Shown here: piece after piece, positions 1 to 7,230 of the stretch
How positions within the stretch are numbered: the stretch's first letter is position 1
Layout: every line of letters begins with the position of its first letter
Assembly: GCA_035626155.1 (NCBI GenBank)
Contig: DASPOF010000075.1
Coordinates: 1-15,265 of the forward strand
DNA: 15,265 nt
Source of the DNA: DASPOF01 sp035626155
Lineage (GTDB): Bacteria > Desulfobacterota > Binatia > Binatales > Binataceae
Direction of reading: 5' to 3'
Notes under the pieces: generated by a model
Database searches by the model: none
Told to the model about the DNA's origin: nothing
The model's input: only the letters and a program-made list of their open reading frames with translations
Made by a program: the position numbers and the translations under genes

Positions 1-1
1 C

Positions 2-520
2 GGCGGCACGCGCGCGGGCGAAGCGATTCGCGCAATCTTTCTCGATCCCTCGATCGCGCTCGATGTCGCCTCGGAGCTGCTCCTGGTGCTCGCCGATCGC
101 GCCCAACACGTGCGCGAGAAACTCAAGCCCGCGATCGCGTCCGGTGAAATCGTAATCTCCGACCGGTATTCCGATTCCACCGTCGCCTACCAGGGCTACG
201 CGCGCGGTTTCGACCTCAAACTCCTTGGCGAACTGAACCGGCTGGCCACCGCCGGCGTGATGCCCGACCTCACGATAGTCCTGGACGTCCCGGTCGAGAC
301 GGCGCTGGCGCGCACGCGCAAGCGCCACCAGGGCGGCGCGTTCGATCGCTTCGAGAGCGAGACAGCCGAGTTCCATCGCCGGGTCCGTGCGGGGTTCCAG
401 GCGATCGCGCGCGAGGAGCCTGCGCGGGTGATCGTGATCGATTCGAGCCGCGCGCTCGATGCCGTCAGCGCAGATATTCGCCGCGCGGCCGAGGGGCTGA
501 TTTCGCGCCAATGCCCCTAA
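2..520 (+). CDS. tmk: Thymidylate kinase, 5' end outside window
   Basis: dTMP kinase phosphorylates dTMP to dTDP with ATP in the cytoplasm, for dTTP synthesis. The reading frame is open from base 2, so the true start and the Walker A loop lie upstream of the window; 172 codons are visible. The first residues, GGT then GEAIR, match the substrate-loop region that follows the P-loop in the family. The signature DRYSDSTVAYQG follows at about visible residues 54-65. A LID-like stretch ending GGAFDRFE lies near residues 111-118. The C-terminal helix is complete. The gene overlaps holB by 10 bp (the holB ATG is at 511, this stop at 518-520), so the two are probably translationally coupled. Family assignment is firm; only the N-terminus is missing. 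Confidence 0.93.
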   Translation, partial: GGTRAGEAIRAIFLDPSIALDVASELLLVLADRAQHVREKLKPAIASGEIVISDRYSDSTVAYQGYARGFDLKLLGELNRLATAGVMPDLTIVLDVPVETALARTRKRHQGGAFDRFESETAEFHRRVRAGFQAIAREEPARVIVIDSSRALDAVSADIRRAAEGLISRQCP

Positions 521-1590
521 ACGGAATCCGCGGCCATCGCGAGATCGCCGAGCGGCTGTTCGCCGAGCTTGCGGCCCGGCCATCGCATGCCTACCTGTTC
601 TCGGGTCCGCGCGGAGTGGGCAAGGCGCTCGTGGCCGCGTGCCTGGCGCACGGGCTGCTGTGCGAGCGCGCCGCCGGCCCGAAATTCTGCTGCACGCCGG
701 AGCGCTGCCCGGTCCGCGAGGCATCGGGCCAACCCGGCGGCGGGCGAAGCCGCGCGCGCGCGCAGTCTTTGCGATGCGATTGCTGCGCGGCGTGCGTCCA
801 GGTCGCGTCAGGTGTCCATCCCGACTTCATCCGCATCGGACGCGCGCCGGGCCGAACCGACGTCCTGATCGAGCAGGTGCGCGAACTCATCGCGGGGCTC
901 GGCACCAAGCCCTCGCGCGCCCAGGTTCGCGTCGCGATCATCGATGACGCTGAAACCCTCAATATCCCCGCTCAAAACGCGTTGCTGAAGACGCTCGAGG
1001 AGCCGCCCGGCCACGCGATCATCTTCGTCGTCACTGCGAGCGAACGCGCCCTCCTGGACACGGTACGATCCCGCACGCGAGCGGTCCGATTCGCCGCGCT
1101 TTCGGTCGCGGATATCGAGGCGATCCTGATGGCGCGCGGCGTGACCGACGCCTCCCGCGCCGGTGCGATCGCGCGCCTTTCGCGCGGGAGCGCCGCGCGT
1201 GCGATCGCGCTCGTGGATGGCGATGAGCCTCCGATGAAGGACCTGCTCGCGGCGTTTCGGGGCGCACGCACGATCGGATTTGCGGACGCGCAGGGCCTCG
1301 CGCAGAACTACTTCGCAAATCGCGAGCAGGCCGCCGACAACTTCGAGTTGATCGCGCGGTTGCTGGAGGAAATACTATGTCGCAAGCTGCTCGGGACCGA
1401 GCCTGCCGGCGGTGCGCCCGAGATGGCCGCGACCATGAATGAAATAGCGAGCACGTTCGAGACCGGCGCGATCGTCAGATGCCTCGAGGGCGCCGTAAGA
1501 GCGCGTGCGGCGGTCGATGCGATGGCCAACTCCCGCCTCCAGGCGGAGCAGTGGTGGATGTCGGTCGCGCAGGCGATGCGGAGCGAATAG
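511..1590 (+). CDS. holB: DNA polymerase III delta' subunit (clamp loader)
   Basis: The product is the delta' subunit of the clamp loader that opens the beta clamp at the replication fork. It has 359 residues. It shows the AAA+ P-loop GPRGVGK (residues 32-38), the conserved HPD following the zinc module (103-105), a sensor stretch around LKTLEEPP, and an SRC-type motif that reads SRT (TVRSRT). The zinc module is Cys51 plus Cys89-x2-Cys92-x2-Cys95. Between Cys51 and Cys89 sits an Arg/Gly-rich insertion of about 37 residues with extra Cys60, Cys61 and Cys66; in most relatives this gap is about 10 residues. The ATG overlaps the tmk stop, and the stop forms TAGTG with the next start. DnaX (tau/gamma) is less likely because the tmk-holB-ricT context is typical of delta'. 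Confidence 0.93.
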   Translation: MPLNGIRGHREIAERLFAELAARPSHAYLFSGPRGVGKALVAACLAHGLLCERAAGPKFCCTPERCPVREASGQPGGGRSRARAQSLRCDCCAACVQVASGVHPDFIRIGRAPGRTDVLIEQVRELIAGLGTKPSRAQVRVAIIDDAETLNIPAQNALLKTLEEPPGHAIIFVVTASERALLDTVRSRTRAVRFAALSVADIEAILMARGVTDASRAGAIARLSRGSAARAIALVDGDEPPMKDLLAAFRGARTIGFADAQGLAQNYFANREQAADNFELIARLLEEILCRKLLGTEPAGGAPEMAATMNEIASTFETGAIVRCLEGAVRARAAVDAMANSRLQAEQWWMSVAQAMRSE

Positions 1591-2513
1591 TGCCGCCAGA
1601 AGAGAATCCATCCGAAGGCGGCGCCGAGCCGCAAAAGGACGTTGCCGAGCCGCAAAAGGACGGCGTCGAGCTTCAAAAGATCGTTGCGGTAAGCCTCCAG
1701 CCGGCCGGCCATCTTTACAACTACCTGGCGGGCGGCTTGACGCTCAAGCGCGGCGACCGCGTGCTGGTCGAAGGCGATGCGGGCACCCGCATAGGCACCA
1801 TCGAGATCGAGCCGCGCGAACCCCCGGCCACGCTCGATTTGTCGGCGCTCAGGCCGATCGTGCGAATCGCCGGCGATGACGACTTGCACGGCGAAGCGGA
1901 AGACCTGGTGCGCGAGGCGCGCGCGCGCCGAATCTTCCTCCAGCGCGTGAGCGAGCGCTCGCTCCCGATGAAGCTCGTCAGCGTGGAGTACACGCTCGAC
2001 GGGCGCAAAGTAACTTTCTACTTCATCGCAGAGGCCCGCGTGGACTTCCGCGATCTCGTGCGCGATCTTGCCAACACCATCCGCGCCCGCGTCGAGATGA
2101 AGCAGATCGGCGCGCGCGACGAGACCAAGGTGACGGGCGGGCTGGGGCCGTGCGGGCGCGAGCTATGCTGCTCGTCGTGGCTGCGCGACTTCGATGCGGT
2201 CACGGTGAAGATGGCGCGCGAGCAGGGGCTCGCCCTCAACCCGTCGCGGCTGGCCGGGATGTGCGGGCGGCTCAAGTGCTGCCTGCGCTACGAGTACGCG
2301 ACTTACGTCGAGCTCAAGCGCACTCTGCCCGGGATCGGAAAGAGAGTGCAGTCCGTGAAGGGCGACGGCAAAGTCCTCCGCCAGAACATTCTCAAGCAGA
2401 CCGTGCTGATTCAGCTCGACGAGGACGGCGGCGCGGTCGAGGCGACGCTCGAAGAGTTGGTCGCGTCGCGCCCGCCGGGAATGCCGGTCGCTCCGCGCGA
2501 GCCGCCGCAGTAA
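1590..2513 (+). CDS. ricT: PSP1-domain Fe-S protein RicT/YaaT
   Basis: This is a PSP1 C-terminal domain protein related to Bacillus RicT (YaaT), which with RicA and RicF forms a 4Fe-4S complex acting on RNase Y; in other lineages the role is less clear. I chose the GTG at 1590, which gives 307 residues. It overlaps the holB stop as TAGTG and has GGAG 6 bases upstream. An in-frame start at 1479 would read far into holB. The Cys-rich signature is complete: GPCGRELCC (residues 187-194: Cys188, 193, 194) and GMCGRLKCC (223-231: Cys225, 230, 231), the ligands expected for the cluster. The first 30 residues are a low-complexity acidic/Gln tail built from a short tandem repeat. No ricA or ricF homologue is in the window. 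Confidence 0.88.
   Translation: MPPEENPSEGGAEPQKDVAEPQKDGVELQKIVAVSLQPAGHLYNYLAGGLTLKRGDRVLVEGDAGTRIGTIEIEPREPPATLDLSALRPIVRIAGDDDLHGEAEDLVREARARRIFLQRVSERSLPMKLVSVEYTLDGRKVTFYFIAEARVDFRDLVRDLANTIRARVEMKQIGARDETKVTGGLGPCGRELCCSSWLRDFDAVTVKMAREQGLALNPSRLAGMCGRLKCCLRYEYATYVELKRTLPGIGKRVQSVKGDGKVLRQNILKQTVLIQLDEDGGAVEATLEELVASRPPGMPVAPREPPQ
1623..1679 (+). repeat. 21-bp in-frame tandem repeat in ricT N-terminus
   Basis: Two identical 18-base units (1623-1640 and 1644-1661, each encoding AEPQKD) and a degenerate third (1662-1679, encoding GVELQK) lie at a 21-base period. They encode a hydrophilic, presumably disordered N-terminal tail ahead of the conserved domain. The period is a multiple of three, so copy-number change would keep the frame. 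Confidence 0.75.
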
Positions 2514-2528
2514 CTCCGCGGCGATTCC

Positions 2529-2566
2529 CCCCGCCAGGGACAGTCGAATTGTTCGCGCGGGCGGGG
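2529..2566 (+). promoter_or_regulatory. Hairpin in the metG leader
   Basis: The 68-base gap between ricT and metG contains a 7-bp perfect inverted repeat, CCCCGCC (2529-2535) and GGCGGGG (2560-2566). A smaller CGAA/TTCG stem lies in its loop. It ends 15 bases before the metG ATG, which has no convincing Shine-Dalgarno sequence. It could act on metG translation or mark a processing point. No T-run follows, so it is not a clear terminator, and no T-box features are seen. Confidence 0.3.
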
Positions 2567-2581
2567 TATCTTCGAATTCCT

Positions 2582-4141
2582 ATGGCTGAGCGCATCCACA
2601 TCACCACCGCGATCACGTACAGCAATGGTCCGCCCCACGTCGGGCACGCCTACGAGTACCTCGTAACCGATACCTACGTTCGGCACTGGCGGCGCAAGTT
2701 GGGCAGCGCCAATTTGACCTTCGTTACGGGCACCGACGAACACGGCCAGAAGAACCGCGACGCCGCGATCGCGGACGGTCTTTCGCCCAAGGCGTTTGCC
2801 GACAAGATCAGCGCGCTATTCCGCCAGGCGCACGCCGCACTCAATGTCAGTTATGACTACTTCGTGCGCACCACCGACCCGGCGCACAAGAAGTTCGTGC
2901 AGGAAATGCTCTCGCGCACGCACGCGGCCGGCGACATCGTATTCAAGGAATACGCGGGGCTTTACTGCATCGGCTGCGAGCGCTTCTACACTGACAAGGA
3001 ATTGATCGACGCAACCATCTGCCCGGTTCACAATCGCCCGGTCGAGCACTTCAGCGAATCGAACTACTTTCTGAAGCTTGAGAAATATCGCGACGCGATC
3101 CGCCGCCTCATCGAGTCCAACCCCGGTTTCATCCGCCCCGAGCGCTATGCCCACGAGGCGCTTCGGATGCTCGATGAGCCGCTCGACGATCTTTGCATTT
3201 CGCGTCCCAAGGCGCGGCTGGATTGGGGAATCGACCTGCCGTTCGATGACAAGTACGTCACCTACGTCTGGTACGATGCGCTCTGCGCCTACTTAAGCGA
3301 GCTGCCCGGGAACGACTACACCGGGCTGCGCGAGATACTTCCCGTAACCGAGCACTTCATCGGCAAGGACATCCTGAAGCCGCACGCGGTGTATTGGCCC
3401 GCGATGCTGATGGCGGTCGGGCTGCCGGTTTACCGCCGCCTGAACGTGCACGGCTGGCTCAATTTCCGCGGCGGGCGCTTCTCGAAGAGTTCGGGCAACA
3501 TCGCGGACCCGCTCGAATACGAAAAGACCTACGGGCACGACGTTTTGCGCTACTTCGTCTTGCGCGACGTCGTGTACGGGCTCGACGGCGACTTTTCCGA
3601 TGAGCGGCTGATTGAACGCTACAACGCGGATCTTGCAAACGATCTCGGCAACTTCGCAAGCCGCGTCCTGGCGATGGCCGCGCGCTACTTCAAGGGTGAG
3701 ATAACCGTTGCGCCGGCCGCCGCCGACAGCGACGATGCGGGCTTTGTCGCCTCCTTCACCAGTTCACAGCCTGGAGAGAGCCTCGATTACCAGGTCGGAA
3801 AGATGATCGAGATGCTCAACTTCAAGGGCGCACTCGAGCGCGTCTGGCTTTCCCTGGACGCCGCGAACAAGTACGTCGTCGCGACCTCACCATTCACGCT
3901 TGCGAAAGATCCTGCGAAGCTCGCGCGCGTGGCGCAGATTCTTTCGAATCTGCTCGAGGGATTGCGCGTGATCGCGGGCGTCCTTGAGCCTTTCATGCCC
4001 GCTACCGCAGTGCGGCTCTTCGACCTGCTCGGAATCGACGAGCGCGCCGCCCATCTCCCGTTCGGGCAGGGCCTCAAGCCCGGCCATCGGGTGAAGCCGG
4101 CCACGGCGCTCTTCCCGCGCATCGAGAAGCCGCCCGCCTGA
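2582..4141 (+). CDS. metG: Methionyl-tRNA synthetase
   Basis: This class I synthetase charges tRNA-Met in the cytoplasm. The ATG at 2582 gives MAERIHITTAITYSNGPPH, the standard family N-terminus; the frame is open much further upstream but only inside ricT. It has 519 residues. The HIGH motif reads HVGH (19-22) and TGTDEHGQK is at 49-57. The KMSKS loop reads RFSKS (299-303). The knuckle has one zinc site with Cys129, Cys132, Cys147 and His150, the Cys3-His pattern of the Thermus/Bacillus type. The helical anticodon-binding domain follows, including ANKY (428-431). The protein stops without the C-terminal Trbp111-like dimerisation/tRNA-binding domain present in longer homologues. It is the fourth gene of the operon. 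Confidence 0.96.
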   Translation: MAERIHITTAITYSNGPPHVGHAYEYLVTDTYVRHWRRKLGSANLTFVTGTDEHGQKNRDAAIADGLSPKAFADKISALFRQAHAALNVSYDYFVRTTDPAHKKFVQEMLSRTHAAGDIVFKEYAGLYCIGCERFYTDKELIDATICPVHNRPVEHFSESNYFLKLEKYRDAIRRLIESNPGFIRPERYAHEALRMLDEPLDDLCISRPKARLDWGIDLPFDDKYVTYVWYDALCAYLSELPGNDYTGLREILPVTEHFIGKDILKPHAVYWPAMLMAVGLPVYRRLNVHGWLNFRGGRFSKSSGNIADPLEYEKTYGHDVLRYFVLRDVVYGLDGDFSDERLIERYNADLANDLGNFASRVLAMAARYFKGEITVAPAAADSDDAGFVASFTSSQPGESLDYQVGKMIEMLNFKGALERVWLSLDAANKYVVATSPFTLAKDPAKLARVAQILSNLLEGLRVIAGVLEPFMPATAVRLFDLLGIDERAAHLPFGQGLKPGHRVKPATALFPRIEKPPA

Positions 4142-4169
4142 CAGGCGGCGCGCCGAAGCGCTCGATGAG

Positions 4170-4952
4170 ATGGCCGATCTTGTCGATACGCACTGTCACC
4201 TGGCCGATCCGCGCCTGCACGGCGACCTGGAAGCCGTGCTCGCGCGCGCTTCGGAGGCGGGAGTCGTCAAGATCGTTTCGGTCGGGGCGATTGGCCCGAT
4301 CGAAATCGACCGGCTGACCGTCGAAATCGCCGAGCACCACGACAACGTGTTCGCCGCGGTGGGAGTTCATCCGCACGACGCGAAGGATTGCACCGCCGAT
4401 CGGATCGCCGAGCTCCGCGAGCTTGCCCAATCGAAAAAAGTGGTCGCGATCGGCGAGAGCGGGTTGGATTTCCACTACCTGCATTCGCCGCGCGATGCGC
4501 AGGAGGCCTCGCTCTGCCGCCATCTGGACTTGGCGGGCGAACTTAATCTTCCAATCGTGATTCACTGCCGCGACGCGGAGGCCCGGCTCGTCGAAATCCT
4601 GCGCGAGCGGGGAGTTCCGCCCGCCGGCGGTGTGATTCATTGCTTCACCGGCGATGCCGATTCGGCAGTGCAGTTCCTCGAGCTTGGCCTGTTCATTTCG
4701 TTTTCCGGGATCGTGACGTTCAAGAACGCGCGCGCGGTTCGCGAGGCGGCCCGAGTCGTGCGCGATGATTCCCTGATGATCGAGACCGATGCGCCCTATC
4801 TGGCGCCCGAACCGTATCGCGGAAAGCGCAACGAGCCCGCCTACGTGCGCCACACATTCGAAGTGCTCGCCGAGGTGCGCGGAGCCGACCCCGATGTGCT
4901 GAGCGTGCGGATTGCAGCGAACGCCGCGCGCCTGTTCCGCCTTCCTGCCTGA
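4170..4952 (+). CDS. tatD: TatD-family metal-dependent DNase
   Basis: The product is a TIM-barrel amidohydrolase-fold nuclease (TatD/YcfH), 260 residues, the usual family length. All expected metal ligands are visible: HxH at His8 and His10 (DTHCHL), Glu96 (AIGESGLD), His132 (IHCRDA), His157 (VIHCFTG) and Asp207 (ETDAPYL). Family members act as Mg-dependent 3'-5' exonucleases in DNA repair and turnover. Which paralogue (TatD, YcfH or YjjV) it equals cannot be told from sequence; the metG-linked copy is usually called YcfH/TatD. It begins 28 bases after metG and ends the operon, 16 bases from a convergent gene. Confidence 0.92.
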   Translation: MADLVDTHCHLADPRLHGDLEAVLARASEAGVVKIVSVGAIGPIEIDRLTVEIAEHHDNVFAAVGVHPHDAKDCTADRIAELRELAQSKKVVAIGESGLDFHYLHSPRDAQEASLCRHLDLAGELNLPIVIHCRDAEARLVEILRERGVPPAGGVIHCFTGDADSAVQFLELGLFISFSGIVTFKNARAVREAARVVRDDSLMIETDAPYLAPEPYRGKRNEPAYVRHTFEVLAEVRGADPDVLSVRIAANAARLFRLPA

Positions 4953-4968
4953 ATCCAGCCCGCGCCCG

Positions 4969-5661
4969 TCAGCCGAGCGGATGTCCCCCGAAGATGTAGG
5001 GATGCAATACGACGAGGGCGAGCGTCACCCCCACGCCGATCAGGATTGCCGCCCTGGGGGTGTCGCCCGCCTCCCAGCGCTGCTTGCCGCTGATCAGCGC
5101 CTGGCCGGGAATGAGCGAAGTCTCATCCATGAATTTCCGGTAAGGCGCACCCATCTCGCGAAGCTTGCGGCTGTCCTGATGCACAGCGCCCAGGCACCCG
5201 AGCGCGGGGAACGTCGCGAAGAAGATCACATCGCCCAGCCATCCGTTCATCATCATGTGCGCCACGCCGAACAACGTGAATGCGGTGAAGGCCGGATGAC
5301 GCGCGATCTTGAGAACGCCGCGCGGACCGGCGGCGGCCGCTGACGCGCCCGCAGTGGCCGGACTTGGATTCATGGAGCCGGCAACTATGAACGTGATCGA
5401 AAGCAGCATGAGCAGCCATGCGAACCCGCGAAACGCCGCGACATCGCGCAGATTCCACAGCATCGCGCCCGCATGCTTGTGACGACCGAACATGACGGCG
5501 AGCGGGATGAACGTGGCGAGGCTCACGAGCGAGTAGATGCCTCGGTATGCCTGGTCGCCGACGGCCGCGAGCAGCCGCGGACGCACATAGCCCGACGAGA
5601 TTCCAAGATGGGTAGCCAGGAAGAGAAACGCCCACAATGCGATCGCCCCCACTGCGTTCAT
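4969..5661 (-). CDS. NnrU-family integral membrane protein
   Basis: The protein has 230 residues and about six hydrophobic segments, roughly at 4-22, 40-58, 77-97, 125-140, 143-160 and 205-224. The N-terminal ATHLGIS...VRPRL followed by YRGIYSLVSLATF, and the central ARHPAF (residues 120-125), match the NnrU family. That family was first linked to nitrite/nitric oxide reductase expression in denitrifiers, and it resembles the membrane fold of isoprenylcysteine/phospholipid methyltransferases. The start at 5661 is well supported by AGGAGG 6 bases upstream. The open frame extends to 5844, but the extra N-terminus is not family-like and would run into the divergent sigma gene. No denitrification gene is nearby, so a nitrogen-oxide role is not supported here. 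Confidence 0.8.
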   Translation of the reverse strand: MNAVGAIALWAFLFLATHLGISSGYVRPRLLAAVGDQAYRGIYSLVSLATFIPLAVMFGRHKHAGAMLWNLRDVAAFRGFAWLLMLLSITFIVAGSMNPSPATAGASAAAAGPRGVLKIARHPAFTAFTLFGVAHMMMNGWLGDVIFFATFPALGCLGAVHQDSRKLREMGAPYRKFMDETSLIPGQALISGKQRWEAGDTPRAAILIGVGVTLALVVLHPYIFGGHPLG

Positions 5662-5787
5662 AATGTCCTCCTGACGAGGCGGCGCGCGTCGAATTGGACG
5701 CTCGCCGCCCGGATCCGCACATCGTTGTACCGAGCCCGGCCTGCCGCAACCTTCGGGAACGAAATTCCAGCCCCGTTGCGATCTCGC

Positions 5788-5801
5788 CGATTCACGAATC
5801 G
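5788..5801. promoter_or_regulatory. 14-bp palindrome between divergent genes
   Basis: CGATTC-AC-GAATCG is a perfect 6-2-6 inverted repeat in the 166-bp region between the NnrU gene and the sigma gene, 26 bases before the sigma ATG. Its size and position suit an operator. A second, shorter repeat, GGAA-N5-TTCC, lies at 5756-5768. No binding protein can be named. Confidence 0.4.
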
Positions 5802-5820
5802 CCGCTTGCGGGGTTATACC
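5791..5820 (+). promoter_or_regulatory. Possible weak promoter of the sigma operon
   Basis: TTCACG (5791-5796) and TATACC (5815-5820) each match four of six bases of the -35 and -10 consensus, with 18 bases between. The ATG at 5828 would then be almost at the transcript start, so the mRNA would be nearly leaderless. The -35 overlaps the palindrome at 5788-5801. An alternative ECF-like -35, GGGAAC, is at 5755-5760, but its CGTT partner (5774-5777) is only 13 bases away, short for that class. Confidence 0.22.
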
Positions 5821-5827
5821 TATCAAA

Positions 5828-6340
5828 ATGGGCTCATTCGGCAAGCTCCGGCTCCCGCCGCCTTTCGAGGAGGCGATGGCGACGGTCGAGCGCGATTTGA
5901 TGCGCTTTCTCCTCCGGACGACTCGCGACCGCGAGGACAGCCTCGACCTGTTTCAGGAGACCTGGCTGCGCGCGTACCGTTCCTATCCGAAGCTGCGCGC
6001 GGCGGAGGGGCTTCGGCCATGGGTATTCAGTATCGCCGCGAACCTATGCCGCAACCGCGCGCGCGACAGGATGCGGCGCGAGCGCGTATTCGTCAGCGAG
6101 AGCGGAGAGCCGGCGGCAAGCACGAACCGAATCGCGCCGGGTGCGCCCGGCTCCCCTGATGGGGTGCTGAATCTCAAAGCTGCAATCTCGCGGCTGCCCG
6201 GCAAGCAGGGCAGGGCGCTCGCGATGCGAAAACTCGCAGGCCTCGACTATGCGGAAATCGGCGCCGCGCTCAACTGTTCGCCTCAGAGCGCGCGCGCATC
6301 GGTATACCAGGCGCTCAAGAAACTGAAGGCGGCACGATGA
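5828..6340 (+). CDS. ECF-type sigma-70 family RNA polymerase sigma factor
   Basis: This small alternative sigma factor (170 residues) has only regions 2 and 4. Region 2 spans about residues 13-86, with DLFQETWLRAYRSY (40-53) as the core-binding part and LRPWVFSIAANLCRNRARDR (62-81) as the -10 recognition part. The linker (about 88-110) is short and Pro/Gly-rich. Region 4 (about 112-168) has the helix-turn-helix YAEIGAALNCSPQSARASVY. I keep the ATG at 5828 because FEEAMATVERDLMRFLLR (13-30) aligns with the first sigma2 helix; starting at Met17 would cut it. No extra C-terminal domain is present. It overlaps the next gene as ATGA, so the two are coupled. That downstream place usually holds an anti-sigma gene. 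Confidence 0.88.
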   Translation: MGSFGKLRLPPPFEEAMATVERDLMRFLLRTTRDREDSLDLFQETWLRAYRSYPKLRAAEGLRPWVFSIAANLCRNRARDRMRRERVFVSESGEPAASTNRIAPGAPGSPDGVLNLKAAISRLPGKQGRALAMRKLAGLDYAEIGAALNCSPQSARASVYQALKKLKAAR

Positions 6341-7149
6341 CGACAATGAATCGGAGTTCGCATCGCGATCAGAACAAAACCGGCGCCGGGCGCGACGATC
6401 GCACGATCGACGCGATGGTGCGAACTGCGCACGCCCGAATCCGCCGCGCGATGAGGTTCATCCGCAGGCCCGAGGCGCGCATCGGTGTGGTTCGCTCGGC
6501 AATTGGCCGGCTGCTCGTCGCCCAGAGCCCGCGCGGCCTGGCCGCGGTGCAATTTCTCGGCGGAACCGCGGCGGAGCCGGCGCTCGACGCCCTGCGCCGC
6601 AAGTTCGATCTGGTCGAAGACGAGGGTGTGGCCGAGGAGATCCGCCGCGAGATCGAGCGTCACTTCGCAGGCCATCGGGACGCGCTTGCGCGGCCGGTCG
6701 ATCTCAGCCTGGTGGATAGCGAGTTCCAACGGCGCGCGCTTGGGCGGCTTCGCAACGTGCCGCCCGGATCGGTGATCACGTATCGCGGGCTTGCCGCGGC
6801 GATTGGAGAGCCGGACAGCCAGCGCGCGATCGGCAATGCGATGGCGTCGAATCCGGTGCCGATTTTCGTCCCGTGCCATCGCGTGATCCGGTCCGACGGC
6901 TCGATCGGCAATTACGGCGGCGGCGTCGAGCGTAAGATCAGGCTCCTGCGCGCGGAGGGCTTTGAGATCGAGAATGGCCTGCGGCTGCCCGGCCAAGCCG
7001 TGCTCGGCCACCGAAAGACGCACATCTTCTGCCGCCCCGGATGCGCCGCGGCGCGGCGCGCCGACAGCTCGCAGATGCTCATCTTCGCGGACCCTGAGCA
7101 CGCGCGGCGGGCCGGGCTCAGAGCGTGCAAACTTTGTCGCCCGATCTAA
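6337..7149 (+). CDS. O6-alkylguanine-DNA alkyltransferase fused to C-terminal Ada zinc domain
   Basis: The 270-residue protein has three parts. Residues 1-46 are basic and Cys-free, with a probable amphipathic helix (RTIDAMVRTAHARIRRAMRF), and match no domain I know. Residues 47-211 form a complete Ogt/MGMT suicide alkyltransferase: an N-terminal subdomain, GSVITYRGLAAAIG (144-157), RAIGNAMASNP (163-173), active site PCHR (179-182, acceptor Cys180), and SIGNYGGGVERK (189-200). Residues 220-270 match the Ada metal-binding domain: HIFCRPGC gives Cys232 and Cys236, CKLC gives Cys264 and Cys267. Cys232 corresponds to Ada Cys38, the methyl-phosphotriester acceptor. In Ada this domain is N-terminal and followed by an AraC domain; here the order is reversed and AraC is missing. 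It is coupled to the sigma gene. The enzyme activity is well supported; signalling is inferred. Confidence 0.88.
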   Translation: MTTMNRSSHRDQNKTGAGRDDRTIDAMVRTAHARIRRAMRFIRRPEARIGVVRSAIGRLLVAQSPRGLAAVQFLGGTAAEPALDALRRKFDLVEDEGVAEEIRREIERHFAGHRDALARPVDLSLVDSEFQRRALGRLRNVPPGSVITYRGLAAAIGEPDSQRAIGNAMASNPVPIFVPCHRVIRSDGSIGNYGGGVERKIRLLRAEGFEIENGLRLPGQAVLGHRKTHIFCRPGCAAARRADSSQMLIFADPEHARRAGLRACKLCRPI

Positions 7150-7177
7150 CGCGACTGGCGGAGGATTGAGGGAATAA

Positions 7178-7208
7178 GAGCGGAGACGCGATGCGGTTGT
7201 CTCCGCTC
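7178..7208. terminator. Bidirectional terminator hairpin
   Basis: A perfect 10-bp stem, GAGCGGAGAC (7178-7187) and GTCTCCGCTC (7199-7208), with an 11-base loop sits between two convergent genes: the alkyltransferase ends at 7149 and the lipoprotein at 7231. On the minus strand it is followed by TTATTCCC, a weak U-tract; on the plus strand no T-run follows. It is probably used in both directions, better on minus. Confidence 0.65.
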
Positions 7209-7230
7209 GCCGTTGGACGGGAGCAGCGCG

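Noticed and set aside
1308..1889. 193-codon minus-strand open frame across holB and ricT
   Set aside because: It is antisense to two well-supported genes with family motifs; long antisense frames are common at this G+C content.
2150..2581. In-frame extension upstream of metG
   Set aside because: It lies inside ricT in another frame, gives an Arg-rich non-family sequence, and the ATG at 2582 begins the standard synthetase N-terminus.
2514..2581. T-box or other metG riboswitch
   Set aside because: The 68-base gap is too short and lacks the conserved T-box sequence; only a simple hairpin is present.
4074..4853. 259-codon minus-strand open frame
   Set aside because: It is antisense to tatD, whose metal ligands are all present; the antisense product is His/Arg-rich with no recognisable motif.
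6283..7101. 272-codon minus-strand open frame
   Set aside because: It is antisense to the alkyltransferase-Ada gene, whose motifs are unmistakable.
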